NCBI RefSeq assembly: GCF_014203705.1
Contig: NZ_JACHJR010000001.1
Span: 4,154,001 to 4,218,000 of the forward strand
Direction of reading: 5' to 3'
DNA: 64,000 nt
Source of the DNA: Kitasatospora gansuensis
Lineage (GTDB): Bacteria > Actinomycetota > Actinomycetes > Streptomycetales > Streptomycetaceae
Position 1 is the first letter of the stretch, and every line of letters begins with the position of its first letter. A program made the translations under genes and the position numbers. Under the pieces are notes generated by a model. It was given only the letters and a program-made list of their open reading frames with translations, was not told where the DNA came from and ran no database searches. Shown here piece after piece: positions 17,239 to 24,992 of this stretch.

Positions 17239-18389
17239 GCCAGGGCGCGGCCGATCCGGTCCATCGAGGAGAGGCGCATCAGGCCGTAGTTGTAGAACTC
17301 GACCTCGGGGACGCCCAGCTCGCGGAGGACGGTGATCTTGGCGGCCAGGTTCTCCGGGCCGTCGCAGTCGGAGGCCATGGGGCGCAGGATGACCGCCATC
17401 TCCTCGGGGCGTACGCCGTGCAGGGCGAAGGCGGCGACCTTCTCCCGGACCGCCTCGGGAGTGGTGGCGTAGCCGAGGGTCTCGATCTGGTGAGCGACCT
17501 TGGTGAGGGCGGGCAGGTCGATGCCGGAGAGCCAGCCGGTGCCGGGGCCGCCGCCGTCCATGAAGGTGAGCCGCATGCCGCCGGCGCTCGCGGCTTCGGC
17601 CACCTCGGCCGCCAGCGAGGTGACGGTGCGGGCGGAGGCGTCGATGTAGGCGGCCACCGCGCCGTCGGCCAGTTCGTCCAGGGCGACGGGCTCGGCGGCC
17701 CGGCGCTCGTCGGCCAGCCGGGCGCGCAGCTCGTCCCGGACCGCGGTGCGGACCCGCTCCGCGTCGGGGCCCGCGTTGGCCAGGCAGTGCGGGCAGAAGC
17801 AGACGCCGAGCAGGGCCTCGGCGACCGGTCCGAGCTCCTCGAAGTAGCGCTCGTGGTGGTAGCCGTGCCGCAGGCCGTGGAAGTGCAGCGACTCGGCGCG
17901 GATCGCGTCCACCCCGTACCGGGCGAACTCGCCGACCAGGGTGGTGGCGTACTCGCGGACCTCGGGGTTGGCCGGGCAGAGCTCGGTCAGGTGGCGGTCG
18001 CCGAAGGCGTTCTCGGGGGAGACGTCGGGGTGCCGGAAGCCGAGCCGGTCGTTGTGGCAGAAGACCGTCCAGGCGTGCAGCTTGAGTCCGCGCCGCCCCG
18101 CCTCCTCGGCCGCCTCGGCGAACGGGTCGCGGTCGCCGATCGCGGTGGACGGCAGCGGGGTCAGCCGCCGCCCGGCCCAGCGGGCGGGGTCGGGGCGGAA
18201 GTAGGCGGCGCCGGGCTCCAGGTAGCGGATCACCCGGCGGGGGTTGTGCGGGAAGACGTCGCGCGCCTCGTGGTAGACGGACGCGAGGGTGACGCCGCCG
18301 ACGCCGGCCCGGTCGGTCAGGTTGCCGAAGAAGGTGTCGGCGCCCTCGTCGATCAGGTCGGTGGCGAAGGCGAGGACGGACGACTCCAC
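17235..18389 (-). CDS. conserved hypothetical protein, probable TIM-barrel fold
   Basis: 384 aa. It alternates hydrophobic strands and helices (RGLKLHAWTVFCHNDRLG, YGVDAIRAESLHFHGLRHGYHHERY, RLTFMDGGGPGTGW), suggesting a TIM barrel like those of uncharacterised glycoside-hydrolase-like families. A CPHCL pair could bind metal. No signal peptide, so cytoplasmic. Candidate active-site residues are the His/Glu cluster around RAESLHFHGL, but this is an inference. Function unknown. Confidence 0.7.
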   Translation of the reverse strand: MESSVLAFATDLIDEGADTFFGNLTDRAGVGGVTLASVYHEARDVFPHNPRRVIRYLEPGAAYFRPDPARWAGRRLTPLPSTAIGDRDPFAEAAEEAGRRGLKLHAWTVFCHNDRLGFRHPDVSPENAFGDRHLTELCPANPEVREYATTLVGEFARYGVDAIRAESLHFHGLRHGYHHERYFEELGPVAEALLGVCFCPHCLANAGPDAERVRTAVRDELRARLADERRAAEPVALDELADGAVAAYIDASARTVTSLAAEVAEAASAGGMRLTFMDGGGPGTGWLSGIDLPALTKVAHQIETLGYATTPEAVREKVAAFALHGVRPEEMAVILRPMASDCDGPENLAAKITVLRELGVPEVEFYNYGLMRLSSMDRIGRALA

Positions 18390-18474
18390 GGGGCGGCTCC
18401 GGGGCAGGTGGTGCGGGGGAGCCCACGCTAGCCCGGGATGCCCGTATTGGTCTATACCTGATGCCTCGGACGGC

Positions 18475-19164
18475 TCACAGGCCGAGGTCGTCCAGCTCCT
18501 TGAGCAGCTGCGCGCGCTCGCTCTGCGGGGCTTCCGCCCGAGTGGGTACGGGGGCGGCGTCGGCGCCCTTCCTGGTGCGGAAGATCCAGGCGCCCGCCAG
18601 CCCGCCGAGCAGGCCGCCGAGGTGGCCCTGCCAGCTCACGCCCGGCGTGCCGGGCACCGCCGTGGTGAGGATGTAGGCGAAGGACGCGCCCATCACCACG
18701 CCGATCAGACTGTCGATCAGGTTCCGGTCGATCAGGCCGCGCAGCACCACGTAGCCGAAGTACCCGTAGATCACGCCGCTCGCCCCGACCGTCACCGAAC
18801 GGTCGTCCGAGAACAGCCAGACCGCCGCCCCGCTGGTCAGTACGAGCAGTGCGGTCAGCCCGAGGAAGCGCTTGATGCCCCGGTAGGCCGCCAGGAAGCC
18901 GAACACGAACAGCGGGCCCGAATTCCCTTCCAGGTGCTGCCAGTTGACATGCAGGAAGGGTGCGGTCAGCAGGTCGGCGAGCTGGTCGGGCCGGCGGGCC
19001 AGGATGCCGCCCTCGACGGTGAGCCGGTAGTCGCTCAGCCAGTTGGCCAGCTGCACCACCCAGACCAGGCAGAGCACGCCGAACATCACGAAGAAGGCCC
19101 GCCGGGCGTCGGCCACCATCCGGGCCGGGTCGGGGAGACTGCTGGGCGTGTTGTCGGCTGCCAT
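18475..19164 (-). CDS. rhomboid-family intramembrane serine protease
   Basis: 229 aa from ATG 19164 (MAADNTPSSLPD). Six predicted membrane helices. HVNWQHLEGN is the HxxxN region, TVGASGVIYGY holds the catalytic Ser in GASG, and GVSWQGHLGGLLGG holds the catalytic His. Rhomboids cut substrate helices within the membrane. The soluble tail after the last helix is Ala/Glu-rich. An upstream in-frame extension into the inverted-repeat element (19190-19382) is rejected. Confidence 0.88.
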   Translation of the reverse strand: MAADNTPSSLPDPARMVADARRAFFVMFGVLCLVWVVQLANWLSDYRLTVEGGILARRPDQLADLLTAPFLHVNWQHLEGNSGPLFVFGFLAAYRGIKRFLGLTALLVLTSGAAVWLFSDDRSVTVGASGVIYGYFGYVVLRGLIDRNLIDSLIGVVMGASFAYILTTAVPGTPGVSWQGHLGGLLGGLAGAWIFRTRKGADAAPVPTRAEAPQSERAQLLKELDDLGL

Positions 19165-19189
19165 GACCTCGACTCTACGGGGCGCTCTC

Positions 19190-19382
19190 AGAGCCTCCGG
19201 CGCTTGGTGGGCGGCGTCGCGTCGCCGGGGCACGCGCCCTCCTTGCCCGGCATCGGGCAGGAGTGGCCCTTCGCCGGCTTCTCGTCGGTCGCCGATGCTC
19301 CGCATGGACTTCCTCCTCGGCGCCGCCGAGGCACGCACCCCAACGCCGCTCCTTCATCCGCCCACCAAGCGCCGGAGGCTCT
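19190..19382. repeat. MITE-like element with 25-bp perfect terminal inverted repeats
   Basis: AGAGCCTCCGGCGCTTGGTG (continuing GGCGG) at 19190-19214 is the exact reverse complement of 19358-19382. The 143-bp interior has no convincing gene. The arms resemble the CTCCGGCGCTTG-type repeats common in streptomycete intergenic DNA. It lies between the divergent rhomboid and PEBP-like genes and encodes no transposase, so it would be non-autonomous if mobile. Confidence 0.7.
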
Positions 19383-19429
19383 TAAACTGCGGGGAGACGC
19401 CTGCCACAACGAGTGAGGATGCCCCCGCG

Positions 19430-19948
19430 ATGAGCCAGCGCGCGCCGATCCCGTACGAATTCCTGCCGCCCGTACCGTCGTTCGAGCTCACCAGTGCCGA
19501 TCTGACGGACGGTGGGCGGACGCCCGCCGTGCACGTCCACAGCGGCGGCAACGAGTCCCCGCAGCTCTCCTGGTCCGGCTTCCCGGCCGGGACCCGGGGC
19601 TTCGCGGTCACCTGCTTCGACCCCGACGCGCCCACCGCCAGTGGCTGGTGGCACTGGCTCGCGGTCAACCTCCCGGCCGGCACCACCGAACTGCCGCGCG
19701 GCGCGGGCGCGTCCGACGCGAGCCTGCCCGGCGCGGCCTTCCACGTCCGCAACGACTCCTCCGGCCACCGTTACGACGGCGCCGCCCCGCCGCCCGGGCC
19801 GGCCCACCGGTACGTCTTCGCGGTGCACGCCCTCGACGTCCCGGCGCTGGACCTCGGCCCGGACACCCCGGCGGCCGTGGTCGGCTTCCAGCTGACCTTC
19901 CACACGCTCGGCCGGGCGCTGCTGACGGTGGAGCACGCCAGGGCCTGA
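19430..19948 (+). CDS. YbhB/YbcL-type (PEBP) protein
   Basis: 172 aa from ATG 19430. The PEBP signature is clear: SPQLSWSGFPAGTRGFAVTCFDPDAPT with the conserved DPDAP ligand-binding loop, GWWHWLAVNLP, and GPAHRYVFAVHALD. Bacterial members are small cytoplasmic proteins related to Raf kinase inhibitor. Their ligand is usually unknown. GAGTGAGG upstream gives a modest ribosome site. Monocistronic. Confidence 0.87.
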   Translation: MSQRAPIPYEFLPPVPSFELTSADLTDGGRTPAVHVHSGGNESPQLSWSGFPAGTRGFAVTCFDPDAPTASGWWHWLAVNLPAGTTELPRGAGASDASLPGAAFHVRNDSSGHRYDGAAPPPGPAHRYVFAVHALDVPALDLGPDTPAAVVGFQLTFHTLGRALLTVEHARA

Positions 19949-20144
19949 CCCGTCCGCCGTAGTGGACCTGATGGATCCGGGGTGATCCTCGGGGCGCCTT
20001 CCGGGCCCTCCGTACGGGGACGAAAGTCCTGGTGGCGGCCGGTCCGCCGGTGTCGCGGAGGCGGGTGGGGGATGCCGGTCGGGTGCCGCCGGGCCAGTAA
20101 ACTGGCGGCATCCACCGCGCAGCCACAGGGAGAACCGAGCCGCC

Positions 20145-21179
20145 ATGTCACTGACCGGGAAGCACATTCTCTCCAGCGATCTCTTCGACCGTGACGAGTT
20201 GGAGCGGCTCTTCGAACTGGCCGATCTGCTGGTGCCGGTGGCCCGGGGGCAGCAGGTCACCCGGGTGCTCGAAGGGGCGGTGCTGGCCAGCCTGTTCTTC
20301 GAGGCCAGCACCCGGACCAGGCTCAGCTGCGAGACCGCCTTCCTCCGCCTCGGCGGCGGCGTCACCTCCACCACCGGGATGGAGGTCACCTCGATCGCCA
20401 AGGGCGAGTCGCTGGCCGACACCAGCCGGGTGGTCAGCGGCTACTGCGACCTGGTGGTGATGCGGCACCCCGAGGTCAGCTCGATCCACGAGTTCGCCGC
20501 CGCCACCAACGTGCCGGTGATCAACGCGGGCAACGGCGCGGGCGAGCACCCGACCCAGGCGCTGCTCGACATGTTCGCCATCCACCGGGAGTTCGGCCGC
20601 CTCGGCAAGACCGTGGACGGCAGCCGGATCGCCCTGGTCGGCGACCTGCGGCACGGCCGTACGGTGCACTCGCTGGTCAAGCTGCTCTCCCGGTACGACG
20701 ACCTGACCATCGTCTGCGTCGCCCCGGACGAGCTGAACATGCCCGCCCACCTGCTGGAACTGGCCGCCGAGCGGGGCCACCGGGTGGAGGAGAGCGACCA
20801 GCCGAGCCTGGGCCTCAAGGACGCCGACGTCGTCTACACCACCCGCCTGCAGACCGAGCGCTTCAAGGACCGGCCGCTGCCCTACAGCGACGACTTCCGG
20901 GTGGACGCGGCGCTGGCCGACCGGGTGTTCCGCTCGGACGCGGTGATCATGCACCCGCTGCCCCGCGACGGCCGCCCCGGCTCCAACGACCTCAGCCCGG
21001 ACCTCAACCGCGACCCCCGGCTGGCCATCTTCCGGCAGACCGACGCGGGCATCCCGACCCGGATGGCGCTGTTCGCCTCGGTGCTCGGGGTGGCCGACGA
21101 GATCCGCGACTCGCTCCGCCCGGCCCGCTGGTACCGGCCGGAGTACGTCGGGCCGGACGACGCGCCGTTCTACAAGTAG
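20145..21179 (+). CDS. aspartate carbamoyltransferase-type transcarbamylase
   Basis: 344 aa. FFEASTRTRLSCETAF is the carbamoyl-phosphate site (STRT), GNGAGEHPTQALLDM the second conserved motif, and MHPLPRDGRPGSNDLS the C-terminal substrate loop. The PLPR ending points to aspartate rather than ornithine as acceptor. ATCases make N-carbamoyl-aspartate, the first committed pyrimidine intermediate. No pyr genes flank it, whereas streptomycete pyrB normally sits beside pyrR and pyrC. This is therefore probably a second, stand-alone paralogue, and its substrate may differ. Confidence 0.82.
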   Translation: MSLTGKHILSSDLFDRDELERLFELADLLVPVARGQQVTRVLEGAVLASLFFEASTRTRLSCETAFLRLGGGVTSTTGMEVTSIAKGESLADTSRVVSGYCDLVVMRHPEVSSIHEFAAATNVPVINAGNGAGEHPTQALLDMFAIHREFGRLGKTVDGSRIALVGDLRHGRTVHSLVKLLSRYDDLTIVCVAPDELNMPAHLLELAAERGHRVEESDQPSLGLKDADVVYTTRLQTERFKDRPLPYSDDFRVDAALADRVFRSDAVIMHPLPRDGRPGSNDLSPDLNRDPRLAIFRQTDAGIPTRMALFASVLGVADEIRDSLRPARWYRPEYVGPDDAPFYK

Positions 21180-21186
21180 TCAGCCC

Positions 21187-21882
21187 CTAGGGAGTCGGCC
21201 GGTCCTCGGGATCGGTCGGCTCCGTCGCCTCCATCAGCCGCTCGGCGAGGTCGTCGACCCAGCCCTGGGCCCAGCCGCGCAGCGCCGGTACCTGTGCGGG
21301 CGTCAGCCCCAGCGCGGTGAAGCTCGCGTCGTCGATCCAGTCCGCGCCGCTCAGCCGGGCCTGCAGCTCCGTCAGGTCAAGACCGTCCGGGCCGGTGTGG
21401 TGCCGGCCGAGGGTCTCCAGCTCCGGGTAGGACCAGCGGTCCGAGACGGCGTACAGATCCACCAGGTCCCTGGCCAGTCCCCGGTCCGCCAGCGCCCGGA
21501 CCTCCGTCCCCGCCAGGTCCTCCAGCGCCAGCACCGGACCGTCCGGGCCCTGTACCGGCCGCTGCCAGAAGGTCTCCTTCCGGAGCTCCACCCCGTACTC
21601 CTCGGCCGCCCCCGGATCGGTCGCCGTCAGCGCCGACACCAGCGGATCACCCACCAGCACCTGGACCGACCAGCCCCGCCGCGCCAGCCCGTCGGCCACC
21701 GCCCCGGTCAGCTCCGCCAGCGGCACGGGGCTCTCGGTGGCCAGCTCCACCGTGCGCACCGGCCGCTCCCGCAGCCCGTGCGCCCGCGCGGCGCAGTCGC
21801 CGCCGAGCACCAGCGGGTACGTCCGGCCCACCACGAGCAGGTCGGCGAGCAGACGTCGGCCTGCGTCGGTCATCGGTGACAT
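21187..21882 (-). CDS. nucleotidyltransferase-fold protein (AbiEii/toxin-like)
   Basis: 231 aa from ATG 21882 (MSPMTDAGRRLLADLLV). VGRTYPLVLGGDCAARAHGLRERPVRTVELAT has the arrangement of the AbiEii/AbiGii nucleotidyltransferase superfamily (GG, helix, then a second acidic strand). LALEDLAGTEVRALADRGLARDLVDLYAV is the typical helical follow-up. The usual D-x-D pair is not plain (RTVELAT), so catalysis is uncertain. No AbiEi partner is adjacent. Could be an ordinary streptomycete NTase-like protein rather than a defence toxin. Confidence 0.65.
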   Translation of the reverse strand: MSPMTDAGRRLLADLLVVGRTYPLVLGGDCAARAHGLRERPVRTVELATESPVPLAELTGAVADGLARRGWSVQVLVGDPLVSALTATDPGAAEEYGVELRKETFWQRPVQGPDGPVLALEDLAGTEVRALADRGLARDLVDLYAVSDRWSYPELETLGRHHTGPDGLDLTELQARLSGADWIDDASFTALGLTPAQVPALRGWAQGWVDDLAERLMEATEPTDPEDRPTP

Positions 21883-21924
21883 ACCGTCAGTATTCCGTAC
21901 GTACCATGAAGGTGCGGAGACGCC

Positions 21925-22131
21925 ATGAACCGTCAACGGGTGGAATCCAGCTGCCTACGCTCCGTCGGCCACCAGGGCACGACGCTCGAGCTCGAGTTCC
22001 ACAGCGGCTCGGTCTACCGCTACCTGGGCGTGCCGCCGGAGGTGCACCGCTCGCTGCTGGCCGCGCCGAGTCTCGGCCGCCACTTCCACCAGCACATCCG
22101 CGACCACTACCCGTACGAGCGGCTCACTTGA
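21925..22131 (+). CDS. KTSC-domain protein
   Basis: 68 aa. VESSCLRSVGHQGTTLELEFHSGSVYRYLGVP and the end IRDHYPYERL fit the KTSC domain along its whole length; the name-giving motif is variant here. KTSC domains are found alone or fused to lysyl-tRNA synthetases and nucleases, and their role is unknown. The gene starts 43 bp from the divergent NTase-like gene and its stop overlaps the convergent HhH-GPD gene. Confidence 0.78.
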   Translation: MNRQRVESSCLRSVGHQGTTLELEFHSGSVYRYLGVPPEVHRSLLAAPSLGRHFHQHIRDHYPYERLT

Positions 22132-22720
22132 GCTTCGCGGCCTTCTCCGCCTTCGCCGCCTGCTTCATCTCCTGTTTGTGCGCCCGCACCTTCACCAGCG
22201 ACTCGGGCCCGGTGATGTCCGCCACCGAGCGGTAGCTGCCCTGCTCTCCGTACGCCCCAGCGGCCTCCCGCCAGCCCTTCGGCCGGACCCCGTACTGCTT
22301 GCCCAGCAGCGCCAGGAAGATCTGCGACTTCTGCTTGCCGAACCCCGGCAGCGCCTCCAGCCGCTTCAACAGCTCGGCCCCGGTCGCCACCCCCGCCCAG
22401 ACCGCCGCCGCCTCCCCGCCGTACTCCGCCACCAGGAACTGGCACAGCTGCTGCACCCGCTTCGCCATCGACCCCGGATACCGGTGCACGGCCGGCTTCT
22501 CCGACACCAGCGTGGCGAACTCCTCGGGGTCGTACGCGGCGATCCGGTGCGCGTCGAGATCGTCCCCGCCGATCCGGTCCAGGATCGTCCGCGGCCCGGT
22601 GAACGCCCACTCCATCGGGATCTGCTGATCCAGCAGCATGCCGACCAGCGCCGCCAACGGGCTGCGCCCGAGCAGTTCGTCCGCCTCGTCCTGCTGTGCC
22701 AGGTGGATTTCGGTAGCCAT
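22124..22720 (-). CDS. HhH-GPD-type base-excision repair protein
   Basis: 198 aa. The helix-hairpin-helix region reads LKRLEALPGFGKQKSQIFLALLGKQYG, following SPLAALVGMLLDQQIPMEWAFTGPRTIL, which matches the small HhH-GPD family of actinobacteria. The catalytic Asp of classical glycosylases is not obvious, and there is no [4Fe-4S] cysteine cluster. A Lys/Ala-rich tail (KQEMKQAAKAEKAAKLK) may bind DNA. Likely a DNA glycosylase or related repair factor. Confidence 0.8.
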   Translation of the reverse strand: MATEIHLAQQDEADELLGRSPLAALVGMLLDQQIPMEWAFTGPRTILDRIGGDDLDAHRIAAYDPEEFATLVSEKPAVHRYPGSMAKRVQQLCQFLVAEYGGEAAAVWAGVATGAELLKRLEALPGFGKQKSQIFLALLGKQYGVRPKGWREAAGAYGEQGSYRSVADITGPESLVKVRAHKQEMKQAAKAEKAAKLK

Positions 22721-22809
22721 GGCCGAAGCCTAGGCGCGCGGAGCAGGCCGGGCCGGACGGCACTCCGCAGGGCTTCACCTCGGGCTGTGCGGGGGGTTCA
22801 ATGCGAGCT

Positions 22810-23517
22810 ATGACGGATCAGACGGTGTGGGCACGCAACTCGTTCCTGGCGAAGCTGCCCCAGGAGCAGGCCGCGCACCTGCTCGGGCTGGCGCGGCAGG
22901 TGCGGTACGAGCCCGGCGAGGTGATCCTGCGGCAGGGTGACCGGGACACCCACGTCTGCCTGCTGCAGCCGGTCGACCGCGATGCGGTGGCCTGCGCCAA
23001 GGTGACCGCCACACTGGAGAACGGGGCCGAGGGCCTGCTCGGCATCCGGGTCAGCGGCGACCTGGTGGGCGAGCAGGCGGCGATCGCCCACGGGCAGCGG
23101 TCGGCCACCGTGACGGCCTGCAGCGCCGTCCTGGTCGGTCAGGTGACCAGCGAACGGTTCCTGGCCTTCCTCGCCGAGCATCCGGGCGCCTGGCGGGCCG
23201 TCACCGAGGTGGTCAACGACCGGCTCAACTCGGCCAACCGGCGGCGGCTCGACTTCGCCGCCTTCGACGTGGCCGGACGGCTCTCCCGGGTCCTGGTCGA
23301 GCTGGTGGAGCTGCACGGCCAGGCCGTCGGTACCAGCCACACCATCGGGGTGGAGCTGTCGCAGCCGGAACTGGGCCGCCTGATCGGCGCCGGTACCGAC
23401 GCGGTCGGCCGGGCCATGCACCGGCTCAAGGCCGCTGGACTGGTGCGGTCGCAGTACCGGAGCGTCACGGTGCTCGACCTGGCCGCGCTGCGTGGATACG
23501 CGGACGACCAGGGCTGA
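22810..23517 (+). CDS. Crp/Fnr-family transcription regulator
   Basis: 235 aa from ATG 22810. The N-terminal half is a cyclic-nucleotide-binding-type beta barrel (VRYEPGEVILRQGDRDTHVCLLQPV, then GDLVGEQAAIAHGQRSATVTA). The RSAT stretch occupies the phosphate-binding position, although the Glu-Arg pair of cAMP binders is not fully clear. The C-terminal winged helix is ELSQPELGRLIGAGTDAVGRAMHRLKAAGLV. It converges on the PycTM-like gene 3 bp away, and the cyclase-fold operon begins beyond that, so it could respond to a nucleotide made there. This link is inference. Confidence 0.83.
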   Translation: MTDQTVWARNSFLAKLPQEQAAHLLGLARQVRYEPGEVILRQGDRDTHVCLLQPVDRDAVACAKVTATLENGAEGLLGIRVSGDLVGEQAAIAHGQRSATVTACSAVLVGQVTSERFLAFLAEHPGAWRAVTEVVNDRLNSANRRRLDFAAFDVAGRLSRVLVELVELHGQAVGTSHTIGVELSQPELGRLIGAGTDAVGRAMHRLKAAGLVRSQYRSVTVLDLAALRGYADDQG

Positions 23518-23519
23518 GG

Positions 23520-24011
23520 TCACCAGGAGCGGAGCAGCGCCGCGCCCACCCCCAGGACCAGCATCGCGGCTGTCCAAGGGGTGGCCCTGGCCAGGTGCTG
23601 GTTCTTCACCAAGGCTATCTGCGCCAGCAGTTGGGCCATCGCCCAGGCCTCGATGCGTTGGGCGGCCGGATCGACGCCGGTGGCGTGACCCAGGCCGAGA
23701 TGGTTGATCCCGGTGATGGCGAACCGACTGGGTGGGACGGGTGGATCGAGCCTGGGCCGCAGCGCCTGCAGGACGTGGAAGCCGGAGAGCAGGAAGGCGA
23801 TCGCGAACCCGGCCATCACCAACAGGGTCGGCAGCGGGAAGCGCACCGGTGCGTCGCGCCCCGCGAGCGCGCTGACCACCGCGACCACTCCGCCGGTGTG
23901 CACCACCAGCAAGGTGTTGACCTTGCTGTCGGCCTGCTGCACGTACCCCTGGAACGCGGTCAGGGCGCTGAGCGCGACAGTGAGCGCGGACGGCTCCGGA
24001 TGTGACTCCAT
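23520..24011 (-). CDS. small membrane protein resembling Pycsar effector PycTM (DUF5706)
   Basis: 163 aa from ATG 24011 (MESHPEP); a TTG at 24032 would add seven residues but lies in a perfect inverted repeat. The N-terminal helix FQGYVQQADSKVNTLL has the A-D-x-K-x-x-x-L-L core typical of PycTM-type effectors, followed by a hydrophobic segment (VVHTGGVVAVVSAL). A second membrane helix (PTLLVMAGFAIAFLLSGF), a cytosolic loop and a final hydrophobic segment (TAAMLVLGVGAALL) complete it. In Pycsar defence, PycTM disrupts the membrane when a cyclase makes cCMP or cUMP. Here the divergent neighbour encodes a cyclase-fold protein. The assignment is by motif only. Confidence 0.55.
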   Translation of the reverse strand: MESHPEPSALTVALSALTAFQGYVQQADSKVNTLLVVHTGGVVAVVSALAGRDAPVRFPLPTLLVMAGFAIAFLLSGFHVLQALRPRLDPPVPPSRFAITGINHLGLGHATGVDPAAQRIEAWAMAQLLAQIALVKNQHLARATPWTAAMLVLGVGAALLRSW

Positions 24012-24016
24012 GTCGA

Positions 24017-24033
24017 TTTGACGATCCGTCAAA
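24017..24033. promoter_or_regulatory. perfect inverted repeat before the PycTM-like gene
   Basis: TTTGACG-ATC-CGTCAAA (7-bp arms, 3-bp spacer) ends 6 bp from the ATG at 24011, in the intergenic region shared with the divergent cyclase-fold operon. Likely an operator. Which regulator binds it is unknown. Confidence 0.5.
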
Positions 24034-24245
24034 GCCCCCCCTTGGTTCGGATGTTCGTATCTCCATGGGAACTCGGTAACGAAATGGAGACCCCGGACGA
24101 ATCCGTGATCCGCTGTGTGAGCATGGTCACTCGCTCAGAGCGCGATCGACCGGGGGGAATCCGTATCGATCCGGGATGTCTGCTGCCCCCGCGCTCCACA
24201 CTGGCGACTCACCACGTACACCACCGCAAGGAAGGCTGAACGGAG

Positions 24246-24992
24246 TTGAGCAGGTTTCAAGGAGGTCCCCGTCGGCTGCTGCTCTCCGCTGACGTCAAGG
24301 GCTACGGGCAGGAGGACGAGCGGTCCCAGTTCGACATCCAGCGGGCCCTGGTCCGGATACTCGACGAAGCGGCGGAGGCGGTCGGATTCGACCGTACGGC
24401 CTGGATCAGGCAGGGGGCGGGGGACGGCGAGCTGGCCATTCTGCCGGATGGGGTCTCCGAGGCAAAGGTGGTCGACGACTACGTGGCCGAACTACAAGCC
24501 GTCCTGGAGCGCCATAATCACCGGGTCCGGACCGAGCACTGGCTCCGGCTGCGACTGGCCGTCCACTTCGGCACGGCCCACCCGGCCGACAACGGCTATG
24601 CCGGCCACGGAGTGGTGCTGGTGAGCCGGCTGGTGGACAGCGACCCGCTCAGGCAGGCGCTGATCGCGGCGCCGGAGTCCTGCCTGGCGGTGATTCTCTC
24701 CGAGCAGGTGTACACCGACACCGTGCTCCAGCGGCTCACCAAGCTCTCGCCGAAGGAGTTCCGGCAAGTGGCGGTGGAGAAGAAGGAGCGTCAGGTCACC
24801 GCCTGGCTACGGGTGCCCGGGGCGAACACCCATGCACTGGACCTCGGTGCGACGGCATCCGTTCCCGTCGCACCCGTTCCCGAGTCGGCAGCGCGCCCGG
24901 CGCCTGCTGGGATCGTGCTGAACGGGCCGGTCCACGCGCCGGGTTCGGTGTTCGGCGTGGGGACGGTCAACAATCACGGGGTGCCGAGGTGA
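24246..24992 (+). CDS. class III nucleotide-cyclase-fold protein
   Basis: 248 aa from TTG 24246, behind AAGGAAGG. LLLSADVKGYG opens the cyclase homology domain with a metal-type Asp (D16). GAGDGELAILPDG carries the second (D60) in the hallmark GDG turn. AVHFGTA and GHGVVLVSRLVDS follow the class III layout, keeping the Arg of the N-x-x-x-R pair but with Val at the Asn position. The last 25 residues contain GPVHAPGSVFGVG, echoed in the next gene. It may be a cyclase with altered chemistry or a nucleotide-binding pseudo-enzyme. First of four coupled genes: its TGA overlaps the next GTG. The strong SD-like AAGGAGGT at 24259-24266 is inside the gene, so a slightly later start is possible. Confidence 0.7.
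   Translation: MSRFQGGPRRLLLSADVKGYGQEDERSQFDIQRALVRILDEAAEAVGFDRTAWIRQGAGDGELAILPDGVSEAKVVDDYVAELQAVLERHNHRVRTEHWLRLRLAVHFGTAHPADNGYAGHGVVLVSRLVDSDPLRQALIAAPESCLAVILSEQVYTDTVLQRLTKLSPKEFRQVAVEKKERQVTAWLRVPGANTHALDLGATASVPVAPVPESAARPAPAGIVLNGPVHAPGSVFGVGTVNNHGVPR

Noticed and set aside
19165..19429. Arg/Ala-rich open frames, including an N-terminal extension of the rhomboid gene
   Set aside because: They run through the inverted-repeat element; repeats of this kind produce the same false frames in many streptomycete genomes.
24018..24239. 73-aa plus-strand frame in the divergent region before the cyclase operon
   Set aside because: Overlaps the start of the opposite gene and the inverted repeat, with no ribosome site.
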